NCBI GenBank assembly: GCA_035610365.1
Contig: CM069439.1
Location: forward strand, 21,155,533-21,219,532
Source: Aquatica leii
Taxonomy: Eukaryota; Arthropoda; Insecta; Coleoptera; Lampyridae
DNA: 64,000 nucleotides
Direction of reading: 5' to 3'
Shown: piece after piece, positions 43,490 to 54,267 of the stretch
Layout: each line of letters starts with the position of its first letter
How positions within the stretch are numbered: position 1 is the stretch's first letter
Notes under the pieces: generated by a model
What the model was told of the DNA's origin: nothing
The model's database searches: none
Seen by the model: the letters and a program-made list of their open reading frames with translations, nothing else
Translations under genes and position numbers: made by a program

Positions 43490-43966
43490 TGTTGCGTATT
43501 TATTTATTAATAACTAATTTATTTAAACGACTAAAAATACGTTTACTTATTCTTGAAATATGTACACTTCTAAATTAACGGAACTAATTATATCTATTAA
43601 TATTTAATTAAAAAAAAACTTACACTAATTTATGTATAACCGTTGTATAACACTATCACTAACACGAGATAAGATAACGTCCGCGGGTAGCTTCACACTT
43701 GTTTACACTAAAAATCACGTACACGATTATTCTCGGTATATTTATGTAGACACACGCGTGCTAACGATTTATTTCCACTTGATAATCTTCTCAACACTGC
43801 TGTATTCGCATTCCAGCAATAACTGACCTACGATTTCTCTCTTCGGTATTTATACACATCGGCGAATCCTTCTCGAGTGTTCCCTACTTTTCGCTATATC
43901 TTCTAGAAAATTGATAACAGCTTCTAGAAGGCTTTTGCATTTGCAAATAACTTCTCGAACGTTTCA
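43490..43966 (-). repeat. Gypsy-2B 5' LTR
   Basis: A 477-bp LTR carrying the promoter of this copy. In sense orientation it has TTCnnGAA boxes near its start and a TATAAATACCG-type TATA box (about 43845-43860 on the plus strand). Confidence 0.92.
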
Positions 43967-45020
43967 ATATGTTATGTGAATAGATATTTTTGTTGAAGAA
44001 TTCAATGTGTTGACGCTATTCTTTGGAGAATAAAGTTCTTTTCTCAAAATAACAAATATATTATATTAGAGGACTATTCTTACTGCATTGATAACAAGAT
44101 GGACTATGTGCCTCAACGACCAATCCTTTAAATTACCGATCCAATCTGCAACGCAGCTTTTGATATTCAGAAACGTGTCAATAACGTTTATTCATTCTTT
44201 AACTTGTTAGTTGAATACGTTGGCACCATAATTGCGTGACAGCTTCTAACTACTCGAAAATAAAATCACACAGAAATACCAAAACGTCATCATTTTCGCC
44301 AATTGCTCAATTACGGAACAAAAGCGCAATTCCATTTATATTACAAAAAATGTCTGTATTTTGTTGTAGTTCGAAAAAGGAATTTTCAAACATTTACGTT
44401 ATTACTTTATTGAGCTTTGACGTCTATTGAAAAGAATAAACTACAGTTTTCTAAGATTTTGCATCTTCTCTATTTGTAATTTTTTTTCGAAAATCCATGT
44501 AAAACTCCTTTTATGCATTTTGTTTGTTATAAGTTATGCTTTGTGAGGTTATTACTTTGAAGTTTTCTATGTGTTGTTTTTTTAGTTTGTCAATTGTGAC
44601 CGTTACTCCCTTGTTTAATTAAATTAGATATTCAATCAATAAAAGTTAATTAATTTTTAAAATTGCGTAATTTACTTAATTCTTAGTTAACGTTGGAAAT
44701 TGTTATGGGTACGTTATTATCCGTTCATTATATAATTAATAATGCTTCTACTACCCTTAATTGGTTTTTCCGGTTACTACACATTGATTTTATTTTATTT
44801 ACCAAACGTTTCATTACCTTTGACGTATGGTTTTTTATTTGTATTTGCATAAATAAGTTTATTTTATTAATCTTTTAGTACTAATAATAAGTACTTAAAG
44901 TAAACACGCCGTGCTGTTGAAAATAGAACTAATAATGTTTAGGGTTGTGATATTTATATCAAACATTTGTTAATATTTTTTATTACTAAACTTGTTATTA
45001 ATGGTAATTTTTCTTTTCAG
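43967..45020. other. Presumed intron, right part
   Basis: No gene recognised. The last bases before 45021 (TTTTTCTTTTCAG) form a good splice acceptor. Confidence 0.45.
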
Positions 45021-45065
45021 GCCCGTTAAAAGATCTAAATATTTGTGGAAAACCTACTTGCAAGG
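45021..45065 (+). CDS. Candidate exon 2 of the secreted-protein gene
   Basis: This 45-bp segment lies between a polypyrimidine-AG acceptor (TTTTTCTTTTCAG) and a consensus GTAAGT donor (45066). Joined to exon 1 in phase 1 it reads S-PLKDLNICGKPTCK with no stop and leaves phase 1 again. The pairing implies an intron of about 9.4 kb that includes Gypsy-2 copy B. I do not recognise the protein family and no third exon was found, so this remains a prediction from splice signals, phase and cysteine content. Confidence 0.5.
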
Positions 45066-45694
45066 GTAAGTTCAAGTCTACGAAAAAAATATTTAGTTTT
45101 TATTCTCAGAATTGATTAAAGCTGGTGCTTAATTAAATTTAGTTAAAAGTAAATTAACTAAACTCTTTTAATTTAATAGATTTCTTTATCCGATAAATTA
45201 TATCAAGACCAGATTTAATACAACATTAATTTTTGGTTGTAATTAATTCACCCTGTCAGTGCACAAATTATGCCAAATTTCAAATATCGTCAACAATCGT
45301 GTATTTCAATGTTGAGCATCGATAAACGTTGATTGCTGCTGCTACTTGTCAGTCTATTTGTATATTTAGACAAGTTTGCTCATACGAATCTATGTTATGT
45401 AGTTGTACAATTACCGTTTTTGCTTTGTTATGTAGATAAAAGCTATTATGTAATTGAAACAAAGGACAATATGTCCGTTCTCTCATTCGAATATCAATAC
45501 GGCGTTTATAATGTTCCTACATAACAAACTTAGATAAACGTATGTAAACATGAATTCTTGGTTTGTAGGATATTAAAACTTCCTGTTTGCGTTTTGTCTT
45601 TGATCGTGTATGAAAAATCTTTGAACACGTGTAAGACGGTAACTAATTTAACACGACTTTAGTTTTCTAATAGGTTAGTACGTTTTAGTTGTAG

Positions 45695-46018
45695 TTTATC
45701 AAAATTTAGAAGCAAGTGTAATTGCTTGATTTAATTAGCAATAAAAGTAGATAGATTTGGAGATGTTTTCTTACCTCGTCAACATCTTGGGGCATTGTTT
45801 CTTTTACAAAGTTTCTTCTAAATAAAAAAACACTAATAAAGCGAATGATTAGGAGCTTTTAATCCTCAAAGTAAACAAAAATTATACAGGCTGTATTAGA
45901 AATACGTGTTAATTTTAACACGGAATGCAGTTAGCTAAATGCATTATTTTTTCTATTTCTCTTTTTTATTTAAAGCTTTCTAAATTGGTTTAAAATTTGG
46001 AACACGTTACATATTAGA
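45695..46018 (+). repeat. Duplicated block Y, original copy
   Basis: This block matches 46613-46936 in the same orientation. Landmarks are AAGTGTAATTGCTTGATTTA, GCGAATGATTAGGAGCTTTT and CACGGAATGCAGTTAGCTAA. Noncoding. Confidence 0.85.
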
Positions 46019-46144
46019 ATCTAGATCTATCCTGTAGTAAAGATTAAAAAAATTATGTTGTGATAGAAACGAAACATTACCAAAAAAATCCATTTGGTAT
46101 AAAAAAGTTAATTCTAATGACACATTTATTAAAATTTTAAAGAA

Positions 46145-46610
46145 ATTGTTTACCAAATTAAGAAGGAATTGTAGGTTTTACTCAAAAATTTGAGCAAAAT
46201 GGTGTCCAAATGTGATTTCCGATTTATTTTGGGTATATTTTTAATCGTTATACTCCAAGCAGAAGCACAGTTCAGTATTATTCTAATATATTTTACGCAT
46301 TGCTAAATAATAAAAAAAAACACTGCTAACAATTACAAAAGCACAAAACTTCCTTTTCTTGAATTTTGAAATGTGTATTGCTTATTTATTAGACTTTCCT
46401 TAAATATAAGTTTATCGGAAAACGATAATATAAGTTTGTAACATTGTTACTTTGTTAAATTGCTTAAGTTGCGTATCAGCATTTTCACTTAGTATGTGAA
46501 TGCACCGGATGTACTCACATTTATTACTTGCTTTGTAGATTTTAGCACATGAATCTAAAGAAAATTCATTATTAGTTTACGTACATTTTCACTAAAGCTA
46601 AATTTAAGTT
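46145..46610 (+). repeat. Duplicated block X', with second signal-peptide exon
   Basis: This is the second copy of 35445-35915. The ATG at 46199 gives MVSKCDFRFILGIFLIVILQ and then AEAQF, differing at three residues from the first copy. The donor site has decayed (GTATTA in place of GTAAGT), so splicing would fail and the frame ends shortly in FTHC. It is likely a non-functional duplicate exon, or it uses another donor. Confidence 0.8.
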
Positions 46611-46612
46611 CA

Positions 46613-46936
46613 AAATTTAGAAACAAGTGTAATTGCTTGATTTAATTAGCAATAAAAGTTGATAGATTTGGAGATGTTTTCTTATCTCGTCAACATTTTG
46701 AGGCATTGTTTGTTTTAAAAAGCTTCTTCTAAATAAAAAAAGTTCAAACACTAATAAAGCGAATGATTAGGAGCTTTTAATCCTCAAAGTAAAAAATATA
46801 TTATAAAGCCTGTATTAGAAATACATGTGTTAATTTTAACACGGAATGCAGTTAGCTAAATGCATTATTTTTTCTATTTATTTTTTTAATTTAAAGCTTT
46901 TTAAAATGGTTTAAAATTTGGAACACGTTACATATT
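46613..46936 (+). repeat. Duplicated block Y'
   Basis: This is the second copy of 45695-46018. It follows X' directly and ends exactly where piggyBac-3 begins. Confidence 0.85.
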
Positions 46937-46938
46937 AA

Positions 46939-48980
46939 CCCTTAAGTAGTATGGCGGGATTAATTTTGACCCTACGGAATTTCAATTTGTGATTACGCTA
47001 CTTAAATATAGGTGGCATCAACCGCGCTTTCGTGTACTCTCTAGTAAAGTAGGCATCTACTTAAGTACAGAATATAATTTTTTTAGTTGTGCTTTTGCAG
47101 CGCTTTTGGCAATTTAAGGTCAGTTTTGAGCCTGCCATACTGTAAGTGTAACAAGAAGTGTAGATAGTGTTTTGAAATGGCTGGTGTAAGCGGAAACAGA
47201 GTCAATTTGACACAGGATGAACTTAATGCGATTGTTCAAGATATAATTGACAATGGATTAAGTGATGGCGGTGAGTTCTCCGATGATCTTAGCGAACATA
47301 GCGACCACGATACCAATTCAGACGTAGGGATTGGTGATACATCTGACGATGAGAGTGGCGTCGAGTTAGACTAAGTTGACGACGGTAACGGAAACAAAAC
47401 GTATTTCTACGGAAAAAAAACAAATTCAAATGGGCAACAACACCTCCTGCGCCCAGTAAAACACGTGCTAGCAACATTGTGACCCATTTGCCAGTCGTTA
47501 GAGGCAAAACGCGTCTCACCAAAGCGTCCACACCGGTGCAATCGTGGGAATGATGCAGATATTCTGAATATTCTTTTAGAACATACAAATGCACAAATCA
47601 CGGGAATGTTTAAAAAATATAATTTTCATAATCTTTCTTGTCAGTTTACTAAGCATACTGACATGATTGAAATTAAAGCATTTCTATGACTTTTATATTT
47701 AGCGGGAGTTTTCAAGTCCAATCATTAAGATCTAAAATTTTTATTTGGTACAAATGCAACGTTTCAATTTTTTACTTTGTGCCCTACGGTTTGACGACAA
47801 AGCAACCAGGTTAGAAAGGCTAAGTAATAGAGATAAGCTTGCAGCAATATTAAAAATATACAATCTCTTTATCATCAATTGTCAATCTAATTATAGTTGT
47901 GGTGAATACCTAACTATCGACGAAATGCTAATAGCATTTCGAGGCAGATGCAGCTTCAGAATGTATCTAAAAGACAAGCCAGATAAATATAGCATCAAGA
48001 TGCAATGCTTGTGTGATGCTAGGACACACTACTTATTCAATGGTTTTATCTATACGGGTAAAAATACGCACATAATCAATCCCAGAAAACTTGCTGTTCC
48101 CACATTGGATGTGCTTGCTCTTATTCCGCTAGTAACAAATTCGAACAGAAATATTACTGCGGACAATTAGTACACGTCGTTGCAGCTAGTCACCGAACTG
48201 CAAAAACATAAACTTACATTCGTTGGCACTATGAGAAAAAACAAGCGTGAACTTCTACCCCCGTTTTTACCAAAAAAAGAACGAGATAAGAAGTCGTCTA
48301 TTTTTGGTTTTACTAAAAATTTCACTCTTACATCATATGTGCCAAAGAAAAATCGTGCCGTCATACTCTTGTCTTCCATACACCACACTGACACCGTTTA
48401 TGATAATGACAAGCCCGAAATTATATATTATTATAATTCGACTAAAAGCGGTGTGGATTCTTTTGACCAAAAGTTTTCCAACTATAAGGTTGAAAAACGA
48501 ACAAGACGTTGGCCCCAGATCATCTGATTTCGAATTATGGATATCGCAGGAGTAAATTCTACCATAATTTTCAATGATGTTACCCAAAACAAAACTATGA
48601 AAGAAGAGAGTTTCTGACCATCTTAGGACGTAATCTTATTCAAGAGCAGCTGATGCGTTGAGTTTATGAAAAATCCATACCTAGAGAACTACGTACTATC
48701 ATTTGTAGGATTGTTAATATAACAGAACCTGTCAGAGAGCCTCAACCGCCTGAAACTAGGAAAGTACGTGGAGTTAAAAGGAGAAGATGTTTCATCTGCC
48801 CATATTCCCAGAAAAACAGAAAGCCTTTCGTGTAGTAGTTGTAGTTGCCACATCTGCAAAATTCACTGCAGGACAACTACTACGTGCCAAAATTGTGAAG
48901 AAGTGTAAGGTAACAAACGTTACTGACAGTTTTTTCTTTGTTATGTGTAGAATACTTAAGCCCAATTACCCTTAAAGCAA
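46939..48980 (+). mobile_element. piggyBac-3, decayed, left end preserved
   Basis: TTAA (46935-46938) is followed by CCCTTAAGTAGTATGGCGGG. A subterminal inverted copy of the AGTATGGC motif lies at about 47136. The transposase pseudogene is on the plus strand. A matching right end was not found, so the 3' side is probably deleted. The insertion is at the end of duplicated block Y'. Confidence 0.75.
47177..48910 (+). pseudogene. piggyBac-3 transposase relic
   Basis: The N-terminus MAGVSGNRVNLTQDEL leads into an acidic Asp/Ser-rich region (DDLSEHSDHDTNSD). Several frameshifts follow. From 47745 the DDE domain is readable: ALRFDDKATRLERL, GEYLTIDEMLIAFRGRCSF, CDARTHYLFNGF (first Asp) and NITADN (second Asp), where TAG at 48168-48170 replaces the Trp. 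It continues with LTFVGTMRKNKREL and TKSGVDSFDQKF (third Asp with the following Asp intact). The C-terminal cysteine-rich finger is recognisable in shifted frames near 48787-48905 (CFICPYSQKNRK). Confidence 0.85.
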
Positions 48981-49049
48981 GATCGAGACATTGAGTTAGA
49001 AAAAAAATACTTTCCAATGTTCTGACTATCAGAGCATTGTGCCAGAGAG

Positions 49050-49990
49050 TATTGCAAATAATTTGCTTTAGTTTCTAAAAGCACGCCTTATAGCAAATTG
49101 GAAAGAACCTCCCTTAAAAAACGCAAATAATGTTCAGCATTAACTGACGACGATGTAGTAAAACATGAGAACCAATTAGTTGACTATTTAAAACACCAAC
49201 TCACACGTTTACGAAACATTCTTGCTGAAAATTATGTAATCTTATGCCATGTGGTTTTTCATCATCCATACATTAGTGTTGTGAACATTAAATATTCCTT
49301 CTTAAACAATTTCTAAAATTTGGTTGCCTATTACTTTTTTCAACCATCCATCGGCAAAATGTGCAAAGCATGATCAACAGGTTGCAAAAACTGAACGCGT
49401 TGCACTTGGTAGGACCTGGTTTTTTAAAATTTGCCCAACTATAAAATGTGATATTTCATGCTGAATTGCTAGTCTACGTGTACTTGCATTAGTACACAAG
49501 TGCAACAACATCCAAAATATTTTCCCCAACATTCAGTACACGACAAAAATGAGGTTATCCGCGATTTTGGGCTTAAGGTTTAAAAGAGCCATAATTCCGG
49601 AGATGTTGGTTGAAATGTATGCCTGTTTGGTAAAACACGATTAAGGAAACAAATCGCATATAATATTCGTGCTTCTGCAGCATTTCTATCAATTCCACCA
49701 TACAACAAAAAATATCTGTTAATTCTAAAAAAATAAGGTATTTTAAGTAGACATTTTGACACAAATAAAAATTGTATCTGATTGTACACGCCATAAAGAC
49801 AATGGTGACAGTTACCATAGTTTTTCCCGAAAAGATTCAATTTAAACACCAAACGACTCGTATATTCAAAAATGGTTCCATTTGAGTAGTTCTTCTATGG
49901 GTAAAAATTGATACACGTATTTCTGATACACACAAGACGCTTAAATTTTTTTTAGCAACTTACAACGGTTTTACTACGATTTTTTTAAAA
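49050..49990 (-). pseudogene. Mariner relic (minus strand)
   Basis: The frame around 49700-49600 reads RNAAEARILYAICFLNRVLP, matching the N-terminal NAxEAxRxYxxxFPNRxxP motif of DD41D-like mariner transposases. LRNYGSFKP follows, then further degraded segments (STSTRRLAIQ-like near 49470). Near 49280-49220, GIFNVHNTNVW recalls the segment just after the first catalytic Asp. The second and third catalytic motifs are not recognisable. Terminal repeats were not identified. Confidence 0.6.
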
Positions 49991-51149
49991 TTCTAAATTA
50001 ATAACATCTGAGAAAGTGGAAATTTTAAAATGTGGTAAGCTAAAACATAATCAGCACTGAAAAAAATTTAAAAAAATGAAAGCTCTAGTCGCAGAAGAAA
50101 GAATACAGATAAAAAATGGGATTTTAAAAAAAATGCAGAAGACTGATGATGGAAACTTGGTACAAATGACAAAAACCAGTTTCCAAAATGCAATTAAAAA
50201 TTATTTCAGTAAATGTAAAATAAGATGTGGTAAAACAAATGGTTATAGAAAAGCTGCACTGAAGTGTTCGGTTGTGTGTGGATTCTGTAGTGGTCATTGA
50301 AAACAAATACAAAGATCAGCAAATTTTATCTGTGGAAGTTATGAAGAACGCAGAGAATAAGTTCAAACATGACATTAAAGAAGAAGACAAATAAAATTGG
50401 CCCATCTAATAGAAAAAACCTTAATAAATAATAGCGGTGTAAAAATTATTAATTATCGAAGCCGGATGGTCTCTCCCCATTTTAAAATGTGCCTTTATGG
50501 AACGAAAAAACTATTTCCGTGCAGTACTTTGCACGATGGCGTTTTCTCTGTAAACGGCACAAATGGTTCTAGCCACTTACGATCCTTTAACTCTGCGTTA
50601 AAACTCAAACAAAAGGATATGTCAAAAATGTCCTTTTTTTGTATTTGATACTCAAATTTCTTTAGTCAACAATTACTCTTAACTTTGTACAAATTGAAAA
50701 ACTCAAAAAGTATTCAATAAAATAATACTATGGTTTTAAAATGGCTTTAAAAACAAATTAACTTAATAATTGCTTCATTAAGAAGATGATGAATTGCTTG
50801 GGAAAAAGTTTTTGCAGTTGATACAATTTTTTTCAGTTTTTTGGTAGCAAACACTAATATAAGTTTAGTAATCTCTGTTTTAACAAAACACGGTGTATGT
50901 CCTTTACTATTACTAGTTTGATTTATTTCTTCTACTGTTCCTAATAGTAATGCATCAGATTATTCAGAAAGAAAAAAGTCAAGATTCAATGTGAAGGTAA
51001 ATAATTGAAACTTAGAGACTTAATTAGAAAAACTGAAACTAGCAATATACAAATGTAATAGAGTGATAGAAAGAAAAAGTATAAAAAACACAAACAAGAC
51101 CCAAATTATAAAAATCGAAAAAAATGATACAAAAAAAACACAAGAATAA
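49991..51149. other. Stretch with unassigned short frames
   Basis: The plus-strand frame 50076-50300 encodes a basic 74-residue sequence (ILKKMQKTDDGNLVQMTKTS) with a Cys-rich tail. The surrounding sequence to 50650 is somewhat protein-like but belongs to no family I recognise. The part from 50990 is A-rich and may be upstream LINE sequence. Confidence 0.3.
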
Positions 51150-51765
51150 CATGCAATGGGAAAGAACTCGACTGGGTCAACTACCAATATTTCAGAACGA
51201 TAATAAATAAAACTGGCACGATAGAACAGGAGATTTTAAATAGTAGAAATAAAGCAAGCAAAGCATATACTGCGATTAACAAATCAATAATAGCAAAAAG
51301 GAAGTGAACATGCAAACGAAGCTTAGGGTACTTAAAAGCATATATTCATCAGTATTAACCTATGGGACAGAGAGCTGGACTATGCATAGTAAAACTAGAA
51401 GAAAAATCAAAAGGAGCAAAATGAAGGATCTAAAATAATTAGTTGATAGAACAAAAAGCGATCGCATACAAAATACAATAACTAGAGAAGAAGTAGGTCA
51501 AGAACTGTTAATTCAAGAAATAGGGAAGAGGCAATACAGTAATATGGGCGCATAGTGAGAATATCAAGAAATAGCGACTCTCGAAGAATACTAAAAGCAG
51601 GAGGGTCACGAGAAACATGAAAACAGAGCTTCGAAAAGAGGGTAAAACAGAAAAGAAAATACCTAAGCGAAATAAAAAGAATAGCAGCCAACCGAGACGG
51701 CTTTGGGAAGTGCGTAGAGAATCCGACGCTTTAGGGCATAAGAAGAATAAGAAGTTTTATTTTTA
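51150..51765 (+). pseudogene. 3' end of a non-LTR retrotransposon (LINE)
   Basis: Readable in broken frames are INKTGTIEQEILNSRNKASK, AYTAINKSIIAKRK, LRVLKSIYSSVLTYGTESWT (the conserved thumb region with YG-x-ESW), IQNTITREEVGQELLIQEI, and ENPTL near the end. These follow the order of the post-RT region of many insect LINEs. The block ends in a short AAGAAGAATAAGAAG tail, consistent with a LINE 3' end. RT active site and ORF1 are not present. Clade undetermined. Confidence 0.6.
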
Positions 51766-52020
51766 TTTACCTTTATGTTATATTTTTATAAAACTTCTTT
51801 ACATATTTCTGTTTTTTGTAAATTATCTTTAGTTCTTGCCATTTCTACTATATCTTCGACAAAGGCGTGCATTTTTTAAATACGAAAACCAATCAGTTCA
51901 ATTTGCTAGCTTGCTTTTAATTTCATAAAAAAAATTTGTGTGGTCAAATATTTAAAATTTCTTTGAATTCAATTAATGCAAAACGTGCATATATAAGTAC
52001 ATTTGTTTCTACATAATATA
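51766..52020. other. AT-rich interval
   Basis: Nothing recognised. Confidence 0.5.
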
Positions 52021-52959
52021 CACAGTCTGTATAAATAGACGAAAAAGTTACACGCTGTAACATTTTTTGTTAAAGGTTGTATCAAGCTTCATACGTCTTC
52101 ACAAGGTTCTCCAAGCTTGAATTTTTGGTCTATAAATAAGCGTTGGTTTCGATATTTCTTGGTAGAGATTTTGAAGACTGAATCAACGATTTCGAGAAAC
52201 TGGTTCGTTTATAACGAGAAACGTTAATGCTGGTCGACCCAGACAAAGGCTTGGAATACCTCTAGAAGAACAAATTCTAGACACCATACACAAAGATCTT
52301 TTGCTTAGTACCCGACAGTTAGCTTCAACATTAAATATCTCCAGCACAAGACCGTACACTTGGTTTTACAAAAAAACCTGCTTCATCCATATCACGTTTC
52401 TATAATAACGCCAACATATTACGATTAAATTTTTGTAGCATAATCTTAAATTCAATTCAAGATGGCGACTTTTTCCGGGGTATTTTTTGAAGCGATAAAT
52501 CTATGTTTACTGGAAATGGTATATTTAATACTCATAATCTTCACCATTGGCTAGATGAAAATTCCCATGAATTTATAAGTGTGGTCACCAAAGAAAGTTT
52601 TCCATTAACGCTTGACTGGCCAATTCATCTACCTTAATGTCAACGAGCACCTTGATGTATTCTGTCAAGTTATAGACGAGATGTTGTCATAACATGTTTT
52701 ACATGCACGATGAAGCTTCTGCTCACTTTGCTTGTAAAAATTAAAAAAAAAACCTGTTGAAAAATACATTCTAAATTAACATTATTAATTGTATATACCT
52801 AGGTATTATTCTGACAATAAATTAATTAAAGAGCAAATCATATCTTGCGTAATGTTTGTTTCTATTAAGTTAAAATAGTTTAACATTAGGGTTTTCGAGT
52901 CAGAATTGAACGAAGAATGTCGCGGCGTGTAGCTTTTTTGTCAATTTATACACACCCTG
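52021..52959 (+). mobile_element. Mariner-c relic with TIRs and TA flanks
   Basis: The left end is TA followed by CACAGTCTGTATAAATAGAC. The right end is the complement of CAGGGTGTGTATAAATTGAC followed by TA (52960-52961). Similarity extends about 50 bp inward (TACACGC and CATT-TT-GTT blocks). The 939-bp length shows large internal deletions. A transposase relic lies inside on the plus strand. Confidence 0.75.
52180..52745 (+). pseudogene. Mariner-c transposase relic
   Basis: Readable pieces are NAGRPRQRLGIPLEEQIL (the GRP linker region), STRQLASTLNIS (second helix-turn-helix) and HPYHVS (the usual LHPYH motif). After a gap, MFTGNGIFNTHNLHHW-DENSH follows, the stretch after the first catalytic Asp. 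Near 52716 HDEASAHFAC may echo the QQDGAPAHF motif. Multiple stops and deletions are present. It is closest to the DD41D-type mariners elsewhere in the window. Confidence 0.7.
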
Positions 52960-54263
52960 TATATAAATAGTTTGCAATAAAAATTTAAATCAACTTAGTA
53001 CAATATTAATGAACAACTATAAAAAGTTATTTAAAACCTAAAAGTGGGATTTTATGTTTGTACCTTATTTAACCAATAGATGTCGCTTTAGTATATAGAA
53101 ACCTCCTTAGCTGATTTAGAAGAAAAAAAACGATTTTATTTAGCGTGGTATTTAACGTAAGCGTTAACATTATTTAGTCTACACAAAAAAATTAAATAAG
53201 GTTGTCAATAAAATAATCTAAACGCCAGACGATAAGTACTTTCTTTTGCCCAGAAAAAACTAATATCCAGATAGAATAACGATCTTTTGGATGGATTATA
53301 AAATATGGAAAATACATACATTATAGTTTGGAATGAAAAAACAAAATTCATCATTTTCATAAACGTATTGGTTTAGTAAGACATAAATTATCAAGTGGAT
53401 TTTGCATTTTGGAAACGGCATTTAGAAATCATATAAAGAAAGCAAAAAACCACGTCGGATATCAGGGGTTGAAGATATAACAAACCGAATGCAGAATTAT
53501 TTTTAGTTTGCCAAAATCTGTTTTGGACACACATGATTTAGCTCACCTTGGTTACATTGTAGATGACAAAAGTCGGTAGTATCACATTTACAGACCGTAG
53601 TATCACAAATAATGACGACAGTGTACCAAGGAGGAATTATATGATGAAGCTTCTGTGGTTTCCATTGTTGCTTGCGATAGATTAAGATGAAAGCATTTTT
53701 TTCTTGGTATAGTCATTTTATAAACCATACGAAACCAATTGTTGATGACCCAAGGTTTGTAAAACAATAAAAACAAACAGTTGTGTTAAAAGCGAGGTAA
53801 ACTCGGTTTGTAAAAAACCTACCACACGGGAATTACCCAAAATAGAAAATTGTAATAGAAGTGTGATCTGTGGAAATTCTACACTAATTTCAATTTCCAA
53901 TAATTGGGAAAAACTGCGACTAGATTATATTTTTGTAAATATCATTCTTACATTAATTAGTGATTAGTTAAACTTTTACGATAATTATAGAAGATATTCA
54001 CATATTGATTTATAAATACTGAGTTTATCTGATATTTCTATACTCGATTAAATAAATATTTTTCAGTTATTCAACTTATGGGTTGCATATAATAACGATT
54101 TTAATTGATAAGAACAGAAAAAAGTAACCTGACAAGACTTTCATTTCTTTCGATTTTAGGTATATCATCAATGTTATCTTTACAATAAAAAGTGAAGAAG
54201 GTTCAAACCCGAAAGATTCATTGTTTTTATTTTTTCGTTTTGCGTTTTTATGTTTTTTTTTTA
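52960..54263. other. Interval with no identified element
   Basis: About 1.3 kb. The segment around 53450-53600 has a protein-like phrase (LPKSVLDTHDLAHLGYIVDD) across a possible frame, but no family is recognised. The minus frame 53900-53718 is unsupported. Confidence 0.35.
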
Positions 54264-54267
54264 TTAA

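Larger units (their letters stand above)
37581..43966 (-). mobile_element. Gypsy-2 copy B, full length with macrodomain and CCCH finger
   Basis: The LTRs are at 37581-38055 and 43490-43966 (TGTTGCG...GTTTCA on the plus strand) with an exact 4-bp target duplication ATAT (37577-37580 and 43967-43970). The order on the minus strand is PBS, coiled-coil gag, capsid, degenerate zinc knuckle, protease, RT, RNase H, integrase, macrodomain, CCCH finger, polypurine tract and LTR. Pol motifs place it in the 412/mdg1-like part of Ty3/Gypsy. No envelope gene is present. Several C-to-T type stop codons and small deletions make it defective. It lies in the presumed intron of the 35495 gene, opposite in orientation. 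Confidence 0.93.
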
